Source: Kosakonia quasisacchari (GTDB lineage Bacteria; Pseudomonadota; Gammaproteobacteria; Enterobacterales; Enterobacteriaceae). From it: DNA of 64,000 nt. The position numbers were made by a program, and so were the translations under genes. The notes under the pieces are model-generated. The model was not told where the DNA came from, did no database searches, and was given only the letters and a program-made list of their open reading frames with translations. The stretch is taken from NCBI RefSeq assembly GCF_004331415.1, contig NZ_SJOP01000001.1, forward strand, positions 186,001 through 250,000, given 5' to 3'. Shown here in pieces: positions 51,795-61,192 of this stretch. Numbering within the stretch: position 1 is the first letter of the stretch; each line of letters opens with the position of its first letter.

Positions 51795-52541
51795 TTACTT
51801 CTCGCCCATAATCGTTTTCAGTTTTTCCGCGTCCGGCAAACCGACTTCCTGCTGCAGCACATTATCTTCATTCATGTAGTAAATCGCAGGCGTGGCGTTC
51901 GCGCCGAGATCGTCCATGATTTTCTGGTTGATATTGAGCTTTTTCATCATTTCCGGCGGTACGCTTTTTGGCAGCGTCAGTGCCATTTTGCCGTTCGACT
52001 GCTCAAAGTCGTGCCAGCTTTTCGCTGGATCTTTTGCGCTCATAATCGCTGCCGCGGCCGCCGGGCTTTCCGGTTTAATCACCCCAACCAGCAGCGTGCG
52101 GATCTGCACTTTGCCGGACTCCACCCACGGGCGCGCCTGCTGCCAGAACTGTTTGCAGTACGGGCAATACGGGTCGGCAAAGACGTACACCACGCGCGGT
52201 GCCTCTTTTTTGCCATCGAGCAGCCAGTCGGCTTTTTCCATCTGCTGCCACAGCGCGCGGCCCGCCGGAGCGTAAATCTCTTTGGCAATCAGCTTTTCGC
52301 TCAGGTTGGTGCCCGCGTCGTCGTACATATAGCCGGAGATAGCGTGTTTGCCGTCCGGGGTGACATAAATGGTGACGCCCATTTCCTGATATTTGCCAAG
52401 ATAGCCTTTCATGCCGCCCGGTGCGTCGAAGGATTTGATGATGGTGATGCCTTGCTTTTCAATGGCTTTTACCGGTGCGGGCAGTTCTTCGGCGTGCAGA
52501 GTCAGCGGGAGCAATGTCAGCATTAACAGGCGCTTGAGCAT
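51795..52541 (-). CDS. dsbG: Thiol:disulfide interchange protein DsbG
   Basis: 248-residue periplasmic protein from ATG 52541, the E. coli length; the frame to 52634 is not used. Signal peptide ends at LTLHA. Active-site CPYC at 126-129 and cis-proline in ATPAIYYM. DsbG reduces sulfenylated cysteines and acts as a disulfide isomerase/chaperone in the periplasm. An OxyR-like box lies 36 bp upstream. Confidence 0.94.
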   Translation of the reverse strand: MLKRLLMLTLLPLTLHAEELPAPVKAIEKQGITIIKSFDAPGGMKGYLGKYQEMGVTIYVTPDGKHAISGYMYDDAGTNLSEKLIAKEIYAPAGRALWQQMEKADWLLDGKKEAPRVVYVFADPYCPYCKQFWQQARPWVESGKVQIRTLLVGVIKPESPAAAAAIMSAKDPAKSWHDFEQSNGKMALTLPKSVPPEMMKKLNINQKIMDDLGANATPAIYYMNEDNVLQQEVGLPDAEKLKTIMGEK

Positions 52542-52576
52542 AAAAATCCTTATAAAATCAGTGGGAAAGAGTGAAC

Positions 52577-52613
52577 TTAGAGGAAACCTATCACAACCAT
52601 CGGTAAGAACGCC
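52577..52613. promoter_or_regulatory. Candidate OxyR box upstream of dsbG
   Basis: Four quartets in the OxyR spacing (4-7-4-7-4-7-4): TTAG, CTAT, ATCG, CGCC match ATAG/CTAT/ATAG/CTAT at 11 of 16 bases. dsbG is OxyR-activated in E. coli. Tentative. Confidence 0.4.
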
Positions 52614-52679
52614 TGCCGGAGCATTGTCGCTCAACGCTTGCAGTGGTCTAATCGATGTTGCTTGATGACCTTCAGGTTA

Positions 52680-52771
52680 TGAGCGCAACGCAAAGCCAGC
52701 TTGCTGGTGCTGAAGCTACCCACGGGTATTTCAGGTATCGAGGCCACCCGTCGCGGTGGCCTTTTTACTTT
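52680..52771 (+). ncRNA. Possible short transcript or leader with terminator in the dsbG-ahpC gap
   Basis: Three stems in a row: CCAG/CTGG (about 52692-52703), TGAA..TTCA enclosing TACC/GGTA (about 52708-52730), and AGGCCACC/GGTGGCCT (52741-52762) followed by TTTTTACTTTT. A complete terminator here, 138 bp before ahpC and with no plus-strand gene behind it, suggests a small RNA or an attenuated ahpC leader. No convincing promoter was found. Confidence 0.35.
52741..52771 (+). terminator. Rho-independent terminator in dsbG-ahpC intergenic region
   Basis: Perfect 8-bp stem AGGCCACC/GGTGGCCT, loop CGTCGC, then TTTTTACTTTT. No upstream coding gene on this strand. Confidence 0.8.
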
Positions 52772-52811
52772 TGGCAAATCAGCCGTTCACAAGGTTGCTC
52801 GTTGTGGGTTG

Positions 52812-52848
52812 TTAGCTAACACTTATTGATTTGATAAAGCAAACGCAT
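52812..52848. promoter_or_regulatory. Candidate OxyR box upstream of ahpC
   Basis: TTAG, TTAT, ATAA, GCAT at 7-base spacing match the OxyR pattern at 11 of 16 bases, 61 bp before the ahpC start. E. coli ahpCF is OxyR-activated from this kind of position. Confidence 0.5.
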
Positions 52849-52908
52849 TGGCTCAATCAATCGAAGTTCGTTAACTTACACCCCAACGAAAACACGGAGG
52901 AAGTATAG

Positions 52909-53472
52909 ATGTCCTTAATTAATACCAAGATTAAACCTTTTAAAAACCAGGCGTTCAAAAACGGTGAATTCATCGAAGTAACCGAGAAAGATACCGAAGG
53001 CCGCTGGAGCGTCTTCTTCTTCTACCCGGCTGACTTCACCTTCGTATGCCCGACTGAGCTGGGCGACGTGGCTGACCACTACGACGAGCTGCAGAAACTG
53101 GGCGTGGACGTTTACTCTGTTTCCACCGACACCCACTTTACCCACAAAGCGTGGCACAGCAGCTCCGACACCATCGCGAAAATCAAATATGCGATGATCG
53201 GCGACCCGACTGGCGCCCTGACCCGTAACTTCGACAACATGCGTGAAAATGAAGGTCTGGCCGACCGTGCAACCTTCGTTGTTGACCCGCAGGGCATTAT
53301 CCAGGCTATCGAAGTCACCGCTGAAGGCATCGGCCGCGACGCATCTGACCTGCTGCGTAAAATCAAAGCAGCACAGTATGTGGCTTCTCACCCAGGTGAA
53401 GTGTGCCCGGCGAAATGGAAAGAGGGTGAAGCGACGTTGGCTCCGTCCCTGGATCTGGTTGGCAAAATCTAA
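52909..53472 (+). CDS. ahpC: Alkyl hydroperoxide reductase subunit C (peroxiredoxin)
   Basis: 187-residue 2-Cys peroxiredoxin reducing H2O2 and organic peroxides. Peroxidatic Cys47 in FTFVCPTE and resolving Cys166 in [17 protein letters not shown] precedes ATG. Very close to E. coli AhpC, consistent with high expression. Reduced by AhpF, whose gene follows after an ERIC element. Confidence 0.97.
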   Translation: MSLINTKIKPFKNQAFKNGEFIEVTEKDTEGRWSVFFFYPADFTFVCPTELGDVADHYDELQKLGVDVYSVSTDTHFTHKAWHSSSDTIAKIKYAMIGDPTGALTRNFDNMRENEGLADRATFVVDPQGIIQAIEVTAEGIGRDASDLLRKIKAAQYVASHPGEVCPAKWKEGEATLAPSLDLVGKI

Positions 53473-53599
53473 ATTTCCTGTCGTCTTTCACGCCATAGCG
53501 GCGTTGGCGTCGCCTGCTCGCCCCGGTCACTTACTGATGTAAGCTCCCGGGGACTCTCAGGCTAGCCGCCTTGCTCTGGCGCGAAATACTTCGGAAATT
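53472..53599. repeat. ERIC (IRU) element between ahpC and ahpF
   Basis: A ~128-bp imperfect palindrome: ends AATTTCC/GGAAATT, arms with TTTCACGCCA versus TGGCGCGAAA, and a core CCCCGG..CTTAC-TGAT-GTAAG..CCGGGG (53521-53552). The core matches the published ERIC core (GTCACTTACT and ATGTAAGCTCC...GGGGA). Its left edge starts at the ahpC stop, so the ahpC mRNA carries it. Confidence 0.88.
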
Positions 53600-53609
53600 A
53601 CTATCGTTA

Positions 53610-53636
53610 ACGGGTACTTTTGGGTGCCCGTTTTAT
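53610..53636 (+). terminator. Terminator-like hairpin between ERIC and ahpF
   Basis: ACGGGTA pairs with TGCCCGT (one wobble), followed by TTTTATT. It probably lowers ahpF expression relative to ahpC. Confidence 0.65.
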
Positions 53637-53714
53637 TCAGCACCATGATGCAAGTTGCATTGATGCAGCCTTAAATGATTCGGCTTGCATGATGATGTTT
53701 TAAGGGAGAACGTT

Positions 53715-55280
53715 ATGCTCGACACTACTATGAAAACCCAGCTCAAGGCCTACCTTGAGAAACTGACCAAACCTGTTGAGCTGATTGCTACGCTGGACGA
53801 CAGCGCGAAATCGGCAGAGATCAAAGAACTGCTGGGCGAAATCGCTGAACTGTCAGACAAGGTCTCCTTTAAAGAAGACAACAGCCTGGCGGTGCGTAAA
53901 CCGTCGTTCCTGATTACCAACCCTGGCTCGCATAACGGCCCACGTTTTGCCGGTTCGCCGCTGGGCCACGAATTTACGTCACTGGTACTGGCGCTGCTGT
54001 GGACCGGTGGTCATCCGTCAAAAGAGGCACAGGCGCTGCTTGAACAGATCCGCGATCTGGACGGCGATTTTGAGTTTGAAACCTACTATTCACTCTCGTG
54101 CCATAACTGCCCTGACGTGGTGCAGGTGCTGAACCTGATGGCGGTGCTGAACCCGCGTATCAAGCACACGGCGATTGATGGTGGTACGTTCCAGAACGAA
54201 ATTACCGATCGCAATGTGATGGGTGTTCCGGCGGTATTTGTGAATGGCCAGGAGTTCGGTCAGGGTCGTATGACACTGATGGAGATCGTTGCCAAAATCG
54301 ACACCGGCGCGGAAAAACGTGCGGCAGAAGAGCTGAACAAACGTGATGCTTACGATGTGCTGATTGTCGGTTCCGGCCCGGCAGGTGCGGCAGCGGCAGT
54401 TTACTCGGCGCGTAAAGGCATCCGTACCGGCCTGATGGGCGAGCGTTTCGGCGGCCAGGTGCTGGATACCGTTGATATTGAAAACTATATTTCTGTGCCG
54501 AAAACCGAAGGCCAGAAACTGGCGGGCGCGCTGAAAGCGCACGTCTCGGATTACGACGTCGATGTGATTGACAGCCAGAGCGCCAGCAAGCTGGTTCCGG
54601 CTGCGGTTGAAGGTGGCTTGCATCAGATCCAAACTGCCTCCGGCGCGGTGCTGAAAGCACGCAGCATTATCATTGCTACTGGCGCGAAATGGCGCAACAT
54701 GAATGTTCCGGGTGAAGATCAGTATCGCACCAAAGGTGTGACTTACTGCCCGCACTGCGACGGCCCGCTGTTTAAAGGCAAGCGCGTAGCGGTGATCGGC
54801 GGCGGTAACTCCGGTGTGGAAGCGGCTATTGATCTGGCAGGCATTGTTGAGCACGTAACCCTGCTTGAATTCGCTCCGGAAATGAAAGCCGATCAGGTGT
54901 TGCAGGATAAAGTGCGCAGCCTGAAAAACGTCGACATTATTCTGAACGCGCAGACCACCGAAGTGAAAGGCGACGGTAGCAAAGTGACCGGCCTTGAGTA
55001 CCGCGACCGTGTAAGTGGCGATGTTCACAGCGTGGCGCTGGCGGGGATTTTCGTCCAGATTGGTCTGCTGCCGAACACCACCTGGCTGGAAGGTGCGATT
55101 GAGCGCAACCGCATGGGCGAAATTATCATCGACGCGAAATGCGAAACCAGCGTCAAAGGTGTGTTTGCCGCGGGCGACTGCACCACGGTGCCGTACAAAC
55201 AGATCATTATTGCCACGGGTGAAGGTGCCAAAGCGTCTCTGAGTTCGTTTGACTACCTTATCCGCACGAAAACCGCGTAA
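53715..55280 (+). CDS. ahpF: Alkyl hydroperoxide reductase subunit F
   Basis: 521-residue flavoprotein disulfide reductase from ATG 53715 (GGGAG upstream), the E. coli length; the frame to 53685 is not needed. N-terminal thioredoxin-like domains contain SCHNCPD, then FAD-binding [10 protein letters not shown], the TYCPHCDGP redox pair and NAD-binding [10 protein letters not shown]. Passes electrons from NADH to AhpC. Confidence 0.97.
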   Translation: MLDTTMKTQLKAYLEKLTKPVELIATLDDSAKSAEIKELLGEIAELSDKVSFKEDNSLAVRKPSFLITNPGSHNGPRFAGSPLGHEFTSLVLALLWTGGHPSKEAQALLEQIRDLDGDFEFETYYSLSCHNCPDVVQVLNLMAVLNPRIKHTAIDGGTFQNEITDRNVMGVPAVFVNGQEFGQGRMTLMEIVAKIDTGAEKRAAEELNKRDAYDVLIVGSGPAGAAAAVYSARKGIRTGLMGERFGGQVLDTVDIENYISVPKTEGQKLAGALKAHVSDYDVDVIDSQSASKLVPAAVEGGLHQIQTASGAVLKARSIIIATGAKWRNMNVPGEDQYRTKGVTYCPHCDGPLFKGKRVAVIGGGNSGVEAAIDLAGIVEHVTLLEFAPEMKADQVLQDKVRSLKNVDIILNAQTTEVKGDGSKVTGLEYRDRVSGDVHSVALAGIFVQIGLLPNTTWLEGAIERNRMGEIIIDAKCETSVKGVFAAGDCTTVPYKQIIIATGEGAKASLSSFDYLIRTKTA

Positions 55281-55313
55281 GTAAAATAAGAAAGTAAGCT
55301 ATACCTGCAATGT

Positions 55314-55344
55314 AAAGAGGCTACCTTTGGGTAGCCTCTTTTTT
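55314..55344. terminator. Strong terminator between ahpF and uspG
   Basis: AAAGAGGCTACC pairs with GGTAGCCTCTTT (12 bp, loop TTTG), followed by TTT. Complementary A-run on the left, so it serves convergent ahpF and uspG. Confidence 0.9.
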
Positions 55345-55358
55345 GCGCCTGAGCGTCT

Positions 55359-55787
55359 TTATCTGACCACCAGCACCGGGATATGTGCGTGTCGCACAAT
55401 ATTCGCGGCGTTCGAGCCGAGCAGGTGGGTGGAAATGGAAGGATTGCGCGAAGCAATTACCACCATATCAGCGCTCAACTCTTCGGCTAACTCATTGACC
55501 ACATCGCGCACGTTGCCAAAACGGACATGAATATGAATGCGTGAAGAGTCGATGTGGAAATGTGTGATCATGGTGCTGAGGCGCGTTTGCGCTTCCTGTT
55601 GCAGATGCTCTTCGAAACGGCGCAAATCAGCAGCGAAACGGTGCAGGCTCAAACTGGCGGAGGCGGGTAATACATGCAAAAGATGAATAACGCCTTCACT
55701 CTGAGCGAGAAATTCAGCGTGACGCACGGCTTTGTCGCTTAACTCCATTTCGAAAACATCGACCGGCATGATGATTGTCTGATACAT
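55359..55787 (-). CDS. uspG: Universal stress protein UspG
   Basis: 142 residues from ATG 55787, equal to E. coli UspG (YbdQ). Typical Usp fold: [28 protein letters not shown] start and the nucleotide-binding [30 protein letters not shown] end. General stress role; the protein can be adenylylated in E. coli. The frame to 55829 is not used. Confidence 0.95.
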   Translation of the reverse strand: MYQTIIMPVDVFEMELSDKAVRHAEFLAQSEGVIHLLHVLPASASLSLHRFAADLRRFEEHLQQEAQTRLSTMITHFHIDSSRIHIHVRFGNVRDVVNELAEELSADMVVIASRNPSISTHLLGSNAANIVRHAHIPVLVVR

Positions 55788-55889
55788 AAACGCTTCTCCC
55801 TGTAGGTTATGTCCTTCTGATTGAATCATAAACGGGGGGAATATTTTGCTGCCTGTATGGCAAATCTGAAGAATAAACGGGCGGGAACG

Positions 55890-55914
55890 GAAAGAGGATG
55901 CGGGCGCATCCTCT
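55890..55914 (-). terminator. Terminator of rnk
   Basis: AGAGGATGC pairs with GCATCCTCT around GGGC; on the reverse strand TTTCCG follows. It lies 23 bp past the rnk stop. Confidence 0.65.
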
Positions 55915-55936
55915 GCACAACAACGCAGGGCGGGGC

Positions 55937-56347
55937 TTAGCGCATGAAATCGCCTGCGGCTTCGGGTTGGTACAGCAGTTCGAGCACTTCAAGGTCGGTG
56001 GTGGTGCCGCCCGGCAGTTCCCAGTGGATGGTATCGCCAACGCGCAATCCCAGCAGCGCTGCGCCCACCGGAGCAAGCACCGAAAGCTGGCTGGCGCTGT
56101 CGGTCACATTCGCCGGATAAACCAGCGTGCGCACGCGCTCTTCGCCGCTTTTCAGCTCACGGAATTTTACCGTGCTGTTCATCGTCACCACATCGTGTGG
56201 CATCGCTTCTGGCGCACACATCTGGGCGCGATCCAACTCTTCATTTAGCGCATCCGCGACCGGCAGGTTAGCGTGAGCGGGCTGCTCAAGCAGACGGTCG
56301 AGGCGCTCGGCGTCTCGCTCATTAATGATAATGGCAGGTCTGGACAT
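55937..56347 (-). CDS. rnk: Regulator of nucleoside diphosphate kinase Rnk
   Basis: 136 residues from ATG 56347, equal to E. coli Rnk; the frame to 56464 crosses the rna terminator and is rejected. GreA/B-like C-terminal domain ([29 protein letters not shown] analogue) and a short N-terminal coiled coil. Rnk binds RNA polymerase. Confidence 0.95.
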   Translation of the reverse strand: MSRPAIIINERDAERLDRLLEQPAHANLPVADALNEELDRAQMCAPEAMPHDVVTMNSTVKFRELKSGEERVRTLVYPANVTDSASQLSVLAPVGAALLGLRVGDTIHWELPGGTTTDLEVLELLYQPEAAGDFMR

Positions 56348-56374
56348 CTGGTACTCCATGTCAGGTGATTGATC

Positions 56375-56410
56375 CAAAGAAAAACCCTCGCCGACTGGCA
56401 GCGAGGGTTT
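56375..56410 (-). terminator. Rho-independent terminator of rna
   Basis: AAACCCTCGC pairs with GCGAGGGTTT (10 bp) around a 9-nt loop; on the reverse strand TTTCTTTGG follows. It separates rna from rnk. Confidence 0.82.
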
Positions 56411-56485
56411 GTCTACAAGGGATGATACTGACACGACAGCGCGCTGTGAAGTGATGTTGCGCACATTTGCCGGAATTATGGTTTT

Positions 56486-57289
56486 TCAGTATCCCGCTTT
56501 ATCAATCACGAAGCTGTTTCCACAGTTGCCGGGATGCGGCTGCGGCAGTAAAGACGTTGCTGCGAGCGGGGCGTTTATCGCGTCGGCTTTGATGGCTATC
56601 TGCATTTCCGTCAGCCATGCCGGGTTGCCGCTACAGGTCAGTTTCACCGCTTTCACGCTCTGATCACCGTAAGCTTTGGCGACAGCCGCGTTGAACGCGT
56701 CGCGAGTGACGGTTTTCCCGTAGTTTTCCGCCAGGAACTGACCGAGTGCGCTCTGTTTGATTTCGGTGTCCAGGCGTACCATCGCGCCGAAATAGTCGTC
56801 CGGATCGAAGCCAAAACAGACGCCGTGTTTGGCATATTCATAGCGCTCAAGGCAAGTGGTGCTGCCCGCGCCCGGCATTACGGCGTTAAGTTTATTGGCC
56901 ACTTCCAGCGACAGGCCGGTTTCTGCAGCGGCGCATTTCTGGCTGGCTTTCGCTTCTGGCATATTCGGAATCGGACGCGTGGCGCAGCCGAAGCGCATCC
57001 AGCGGCGATCGTCGACGCCTCGCGCGGCAATGGATTTTGGCAGACCTGGCCACAAACCATGCACGGTCAGATAATCGGCTTTGTTAGCCGGTTCTTTTTG
57101 CGGCCGACACTCATCGGGCTCATTGCGACCTTGCGCATGCAGGCTCTGACAAAAACCGGTTTGCCAGGAGAGCGCCAGAACATAGCGGTCAAAGTCACCA
57201 TATTGTGTGGGCTGGAGCGGCGCGGCATAAGCGACGGAGAACAACGTTGCGGCAAGGCTTGCGCAGATGAAGAGTCCCTTTTTAAACAT
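56486..57289 (-). CDS. rna: Ribonuclease I (RNase T2 family)
   Basis: 267 residues from ATG 57289 (AGGAA upstream). Signal peptide ends at VAYA. The two T2 catalytic motifs are clear: LTVHGLWPG and EYAKHGVCFG. Cysteines are numerous, in line with periplasmic disulfides. Broad-specificity periplasmic RNase. Confidence 0.94.
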   Translation of the reverse strand: MFKKGLFICASLAATLFSVAYAAPLQPTQYGDFDRYVLALSWQTGFCQSLHAQGRNEPDECRPQKEPANKADYLTVHGLWPGLPKSIAARGVDDRRWMRFGCATRPIPNMPEAKASQKCAAAETGLSLEVANKLNAVMPGAGSTTCLERYEYAKHGVCFGFDPDDYFGAMVRLDTEIKQSALGQFLAENYGKTVTRDAFNAAVAKAYGDQSVKAVKLTCSGNPAWLTEMQIAIKADAINAPLAATSLLPQPHPGNCGNSFVIDKAGY

Positions 57290-57340
57290 ATCAGTTCCTG
57301 ATGGATGTATCCGGGTAATTGCCATGCGTTATTAAACCAT

Positions 57341-57367
57341 AAAAAAAGCGCCGGGCAGGCGCTTTTT
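57341..57367 (-). terminator. Rho-independent terminator of dcuC
   Basis: AAAAAGCGCC pairs with GGCGCTTTTT; read on the reverse strand the stem runs into a T-run. Twenty bases past the dcuC stop. Confidence 0.87.
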
Positions 57368-57386
57368 CATAAGTGGTGTTTATAAA

Positions 57387-58763
57387 TTAATGTATTGCAA
57401 CACCCGGAACCAATACTTCGGTAGCGATGATCACCACAATCAGACCGACGATCACCGGCACAGATGTCCGTTTTACGACCTCAAAGGGGGAAATGTTCGC
57501 CATCCCCGCCACGGCAACCACCACGCCGGAAACCGGAGAGATGGTGCGTCCGAGATTGGAAGTCTGCAACATCGGAATCGACAAGTAAGCCGGGTTGATA
57601 CCGGATTCATGTGCCAGTTTCGGGATCATCTCGACAAAGGCGTAAAACGGCGCGTTACCGGAGCCGGTGGTCATTGCCGCCAGCATGGTCAGCGTGACCA
57701 GCACCAGCATCAAAATGATGCTCGCCGAACCGAACGATGTGGCAATCGAAATAAGACTCTGGATAAAGCCAATGGTGCTTAAACCCTGGGCGAAAACCCC
57801 TGCGGCGACCAGCAACATCACCACACCGGCAAACGCGTCAGCCATGCCGCGATAGGCGACTTCCAGCCCGGAAAAGACGTTTTGCGTATTGAAACCGCGT
57901 AAAAATTCCAGCACTGCCGCCAGCACCATGCAAATCACCAAAATGGTGATGATATGCAGTTCCGGACCCCATTTGCCGTCGAAAATCAGCACGCCAATAA
58001 TCGGCGTAAACGGCAGGATGGCGTAGAACGTGGGCGCATTGGTGGTGATGTCTTTCACATCCAGCATTTCGCTGACGATATGCTCTTTTTTATCCAGGTA
58101 GCGCTGCCAGAAAAAATGCGCAATTGCCATGGCGATAATCGCCGCGATAGAGATGGGCAGGGTGGTTTTAAAGGCGAAGTCGATAAGTGGCATTTCTGCG
58201 GCTTTCGCGGCCAGCACTACGTCACCGGAAGTTGGCGAAAGAATGATTGCTGCCGGAGAAGCGCAAATCGCTGCCGCAGCACCGCGGCTGATACCGACGT
58301 TTACCATCACCGGGAACAGGGTTGCCATCAACAGCACGCCAAGGCCCGTTGCCGACGAGACCGCCAGCGACATCAGGCAAGCGACAAAATAGGCGGCAAT
58401 CATCAGCAGGTAAGGCGAGTTGATAAAGCGCAGTGGCCGCGAAGCCAGCTTCACCACCATGTCGTTCGCGCCGATATGCGTCATATAAGCGGCAAAACCA
58501 CACAGCATCATGATCATCATGCCGAGATCGCCACCGCGGCTCATCAGCAAGATTTTAATGTATTCGACAATATCGGTAGCGCTATAACCGGTGCTGGCTG
58601 CGCTGCCGGGTAATATTTTGTGGCCCATCAGTGCGCTGACAATTAATAGCGCCAGACCGCCGATAAACAGCACGCCGGTGGCGGAGTAGCCTTTGATGAT
58701 GTAGCGCGCTACGCCGACAATCACCACCACGCCTATCAGCAGTTCAATGAGTGTTAATAACAT
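57387..58763 (-). CDS. dcuC: Anaerobic C4-dicarboxylate transporter DcuC
   Basis: 458-residue membrane carrier, nearly collinear with E. coli DcuC (461). Succinate efflux and fumarate/succinate exchange under anaerobic conditions. Long hydrophobic helices, FKTTLPISIAAIIAMAIAHFFWQRYLDKKEHI and TTGSGNAPFYAFVEMIPKLAH are recognisable. In E. coli citT sits beside rna; here dcuC takes that place. Confidence 0.94.
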   Translation of the reverse strand: MLLTLIELLIGVVVIVGVARYIIKGYSATGVLFIGGLALLIVSALMGHKILPGSAASTGYSATDIVEYIKILLMSRGGDLGMMIMMLCGFAAYMTHIGANDMVVKLASRPLRFINSPYLLMIAAYFVACLMSLAVSSATGLGVLLMATLFPVMVNVGISRGAAAAICASPAAIILSPTSGDVVLAAKAAEMPLIDFAFKTTLPISIAAIIAMAIAHFFWQRYLDKKEHIVSEMLDVKDITTNAPTFYAILPFTPIIGVLIFDGKWGPELHIITILVICMVLAAVLEFLRGFNTQNVFSGLEVAYRGMADAFAGVVMLLVAAGVFAQGLSTIGFIQSLISIATSFGSASIILMLVLVTLTMLAAMTTGSGNAPFYAFVEMIPKLAHESGINPAYLSIPMLQTSNLGRTISPVSGVVVAVAGMANISPFEVVKRTSVPVIVGLIVVIIATEVLVPGVAIH

Positions 58764-58847
58764 GTTGTTGGCCCCGGAGGTTGACCTGAATGAAAAGTAA
58801 GTAAAAAAACTGGCAACGCAATGTGCCGAATAATAGCCAGCGGGTAG

Positions 58848-58861
58848 ATGATTAAAATCAA
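58848..58861. promoter_or_regulatory. FNR box upstream of dcuC
   Basis: ATGATTAAAATCAA matches TTGAT-N4-ATCAA at 9 of 10 defined bases, 85 bp before dcuC. E. coli dcuC is FNR-activated. Confidence 0.65.
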
Positions 58862-58948
58862 CAAAGCGATGTGTTGAGTGAATAATCTCGTCAAATTGTT
58901 ATCACTGCACTTAATAAATACCGCTTAAGCAATAATCGGTATTAATTT

Positions 58949-58970
58949 GAAATGATTAACTTGTTATTTT
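58949..58970. promoter_or_regulatory. CusR-like box upstream of copper operon
   Basis: A 22-bp palindrome, GAAATGATTA then AC then TTGTTATTTT, matches the E. coli CusR box (AAAATGACAA-NN-TTGTCATTTT) at 16 of 20 bases. It is about 140-165 bp before the first copper-operon gene. The rest of 58764-59109 is AT-rich. Confidence 0.6.
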
Positions 58971-59109
58971 AAAGGTACTAATAAGTTAATTAATTTAATG
59001 GTTTCGGTTGCACTTTATTTCCGGACGTAAATTAGTTAAAAAACGCTTTAAAAATAAAAATGATGCTGCTTATACTCGCCGTTACTTTCCTTTCACCCAT
59101 GGCGACGTT

Positions 59110-59520
59110 ATGCACGCAGGATGGCTATACCGAATGCGCTTTATTAAGCGGCATCTGTTGGTGCTGCTGATGGCGTTTGGTTGGCTACTTATTCAAAGCC
59201 AGGTGGCGATTGCTTCGCATAACTGTGATTTAAGCGTGCAGGGTGAAAATGTGATGGTTCAGCATATGGACCATCGAATGGCGATGTCTGACAGTGCGCC
59301 GCAAATTGACATCATGAAAACGCCGCTGTGCGAAAAACATTGTGTCCCGGATCTGGCGCAAAAAGACACCGAGCATCCTTCACTGGTGGCGCTGCCCGTT
59401 TCGCTGACGCTTGCGGTCGCAGAACCTGTTTGTGCCTCCGTCGCGCATGACGGATGGTCGTTAACCCCTCCTGCAATAGGCCCGCCGGCAACGATCCGTT
59501 TTTGCCGGTTCCGAGAATAG
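59110..59520 (+). CDS. Small secreted His/Met/Cys-rich protein at the head of the copper operon
   Basis: About 136 residues from ATG 59110, or 128 from ATG 59134; the second begins exactly at a typical signal peptide (MRFIKRHLLVLLMAFG ... SQVAIA). The frame is open back to 59008 but those residues look non-coding. The mature part starts SHNCDLS, then has VMVQHMDHRMAM and TPLCEKHCVPD, giving candidate Cu/Ag ligands. I do not recognise the family; it recalls DUF2946/CopL-type copper accessory proteins. Expected to be periplasmic and co-induced with cusF. Confidence 0.6.
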   Translation: MHAGWLYRMRFIKRHLLVLLMAFGWLLIQSQVAIASHNCDLSVQGENVMVQHMDHRMAMSDSAPQIDIMKTPLCEKHCVPDLAQKDTEHPSLVALPVSLTLAVAEPVCASVAHDGWSLTPPAIGPPATIRFCRFRE

Positions 59521-59575
59521 AAACCTGTTAATGCATTGAATTTTATTAATTTCATTGTTTAACAGGAGTTTTATT

Positions 59576-59926
59576 ATGCGTTCTTCTCTTCTTTGCATGC
59601 TCTCTGGCGTGCTGTTTTTCTCCTTGACCGCTCACGCGGAAGATATGCCCGCAATGCATGGCATGCACGATATGTCGCAGCACTCGGCGATGCATACCCA
59701 AATGCAGACGTACCAAAGCCAGGGCGTTATCAAAAAAATCACTCCCGATGCGATTTCTATCGCCCATAAAGCCATTCCCGCGCTGAACTGGCCGCCAATG
59801 ACCATGCAGTTTGCACTGGCGAAAGGCAGCACGTTTGCACCGGTGAAAGTGGGCGATAAGGTCGACTTCACTTTTGTGCAAAGCGAAAACGGCTATCAGC
59901 TCGTTTCATTAACGCCGCAACGCTAA
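59576..59926 (+). CDS. cusF: Periplasmic Cu/Ag-binding protein CusF
   Basis: 116 residues from ATG 59576 (AGGAG upstream). Signal peptide ends at TAHA. A Met/His-rich stretch (DMPAMHGMHDMSQHSAMHTQM) precedes the CusF beta-barrel, whose metal ligands show as IAHKAIPALNWPPMTM (His, Trp, two Met). Passes Cu+/Ag+ to CusB. The His/Met-rich N-terminus is longer than in E. coli CusF. Confidence 0.9.
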   Translation: MRSSLLCMLSGVLFFSLTAHAEDMPAMHGMHDMSQHSAMHTQMQTYQSQGVIKKITPDAISIAHKAIPALNWPPMTMQFALAKGSTFAPVKVGDKVDFTFVQSENGYQLVSLTPQR

Positions 59927-59938
59927 CCGGGGGCAACA

Positions 59939-61192
59939 ATGAAACGTTACTCGCTGAGCCTGCGGCTCGGCGGGGTGTTGCTCGGACTGATGTGCTCCGC
60001 CGCGCAGGCGGAGTCACTGACGCTGACGCAAACCCTTGCCGCCGCTGAGCGCTATTCCGCAGAACTTTCCGCTAACCGCAACGAAGCGCAGGCGCTGGAT
60101 GCGATGGCAGATTCTGCACGCCAGTTACCCGACCCGAAGCTGAAATTCGGTATTGAAAACGTCCCGGTACAGGGCAACAACGATCGCCGTTTAACCCGTG
60201 AAGGGATGACGATGCAGCGGATCGGCATCATGCAGCAGTATGTCAGTGCCGAAAAACGCGATCGTAAAGCCGATACCTTGTTAGCCGAAGCGCAAAGTGT
60301 CAGCGCCAAATCCGCCGTCGTGCGCGCCAATTTACAGCGCGACACCGCCCAGGCGTGGCTCGATTTAGCACTTTCACAACAAGCATTGCAGACCGCCCGC
60401 AAACTGCTGGCGGAAACCGAACGTCAGCAAGGCGCGCAGCGTGCCAGCGTCGGGACCGGGAATGCTGCACCAGACAGCGTGTTGGCTTTCCGGGTGGGGC
60501 TGAGCACCATGCGCGATAAAGTCACGCTTGCCGAACGCGATGTGCAACTGGCACAAACCCGCCTGACGCAGCTGACCGGCCAGGATGTGAGCGCTGTTTC
60601 CGGCGAACTTCCGCGATATCAACGTCTACCTGCGGATGAAAAAACGCTGGAGCAGGGCATTGTGCAACATCCGGACATTGTCGCCGCTGCCAGCATGGCA
60701 AACAGCGCGAAAGCGCGTTCCGCTGAATCCGCCATCGCTGCCATTCCGGATGTGGAAGTGGAAGTGTGGTACGGACGCCGCGCCGAGGGGTACGAAGACA
60801 TGGCCGGGGTGATGTTTACCGTCGATTTGCCGCTGTTCCAGTCTCACCGGCAGGACAAAGATCACGCCGCCGATGTTTCCCGCACTATGCAGGCTAACGA
60901 CCAACTGGCGCTGGCTGAGCGTGATCACGCCGCGCAGTTGCATTCGCTCATTGCCGAATATAACGCCGCGCAAACCCTGTGGATGCGCCAGCGTGACGAT
61001 GTGCTGCCGCTGGTTCGCCAGCGTGCCACGTTACTGGCAGCGCAATACCGTTCGGGGCAATCAGATCTCTCTGCGCTGCTGGAAGCACGGCGCAATGTGC
61101 TCGATAGCGAACTGGCCGTTAACCAGGCCGAGAAAGAGATGGCGCAGAAATGGGCCGCAATCCGCTGGCTGATCCCGCAGGAGTTAAGGTAA
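59939..61192 (+). CDS. cusC: TolC-family outer-membrane factor of the Cu/Ag efflux system
   Basis: 417-residue outer-membrane efflux protein (two OEP domains, rich in heptad coiled-coil helices). Signal peptide ends near AQA-ESL; no lipobox is visible, unlike the lipoprotein E. coli CusC (457 aa), so it resembles the CzcC/TolC side of the family. Its TAA stop overlaps the cusB ATG. The name is assigned by context. Confidence 0.75.
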   Translation: MKRYSLSLRLGGVLLGLMCSAAQAESLTLTQTLAAAERYSAELSANRNEAQALDAMADSARQLPDPKLKFGIENVPVQGNNDRRLTREGMTMQRIGIMQQYVSAEKRDRKADTLLAEAQSVSAKSAVVRANLQRDTAQAWLDLALSQQALQTARKLLAETERQQGAQRASVGTGNAAPDSVLAFRVGLSTMRDKVTLAERDVQLAQTRLTQLTGQDVSAVSGELPRYQRLPADEKTLEQGIVQHPDIVAAASMANSAKARSAESAIAAIPDVEVEVWYGRRAEGYEDMAGVMFTVDLPLFQSHRQDKDHAADVSRTMQANDQLALAERDHAAQLHSLIAEYNAAQTLWMRQRDDVLPLVRQRATLLAAQYRSGQSDLSALLEARRNVLDSELAVNQAEKEMAQKWAAIRWLIPQELR

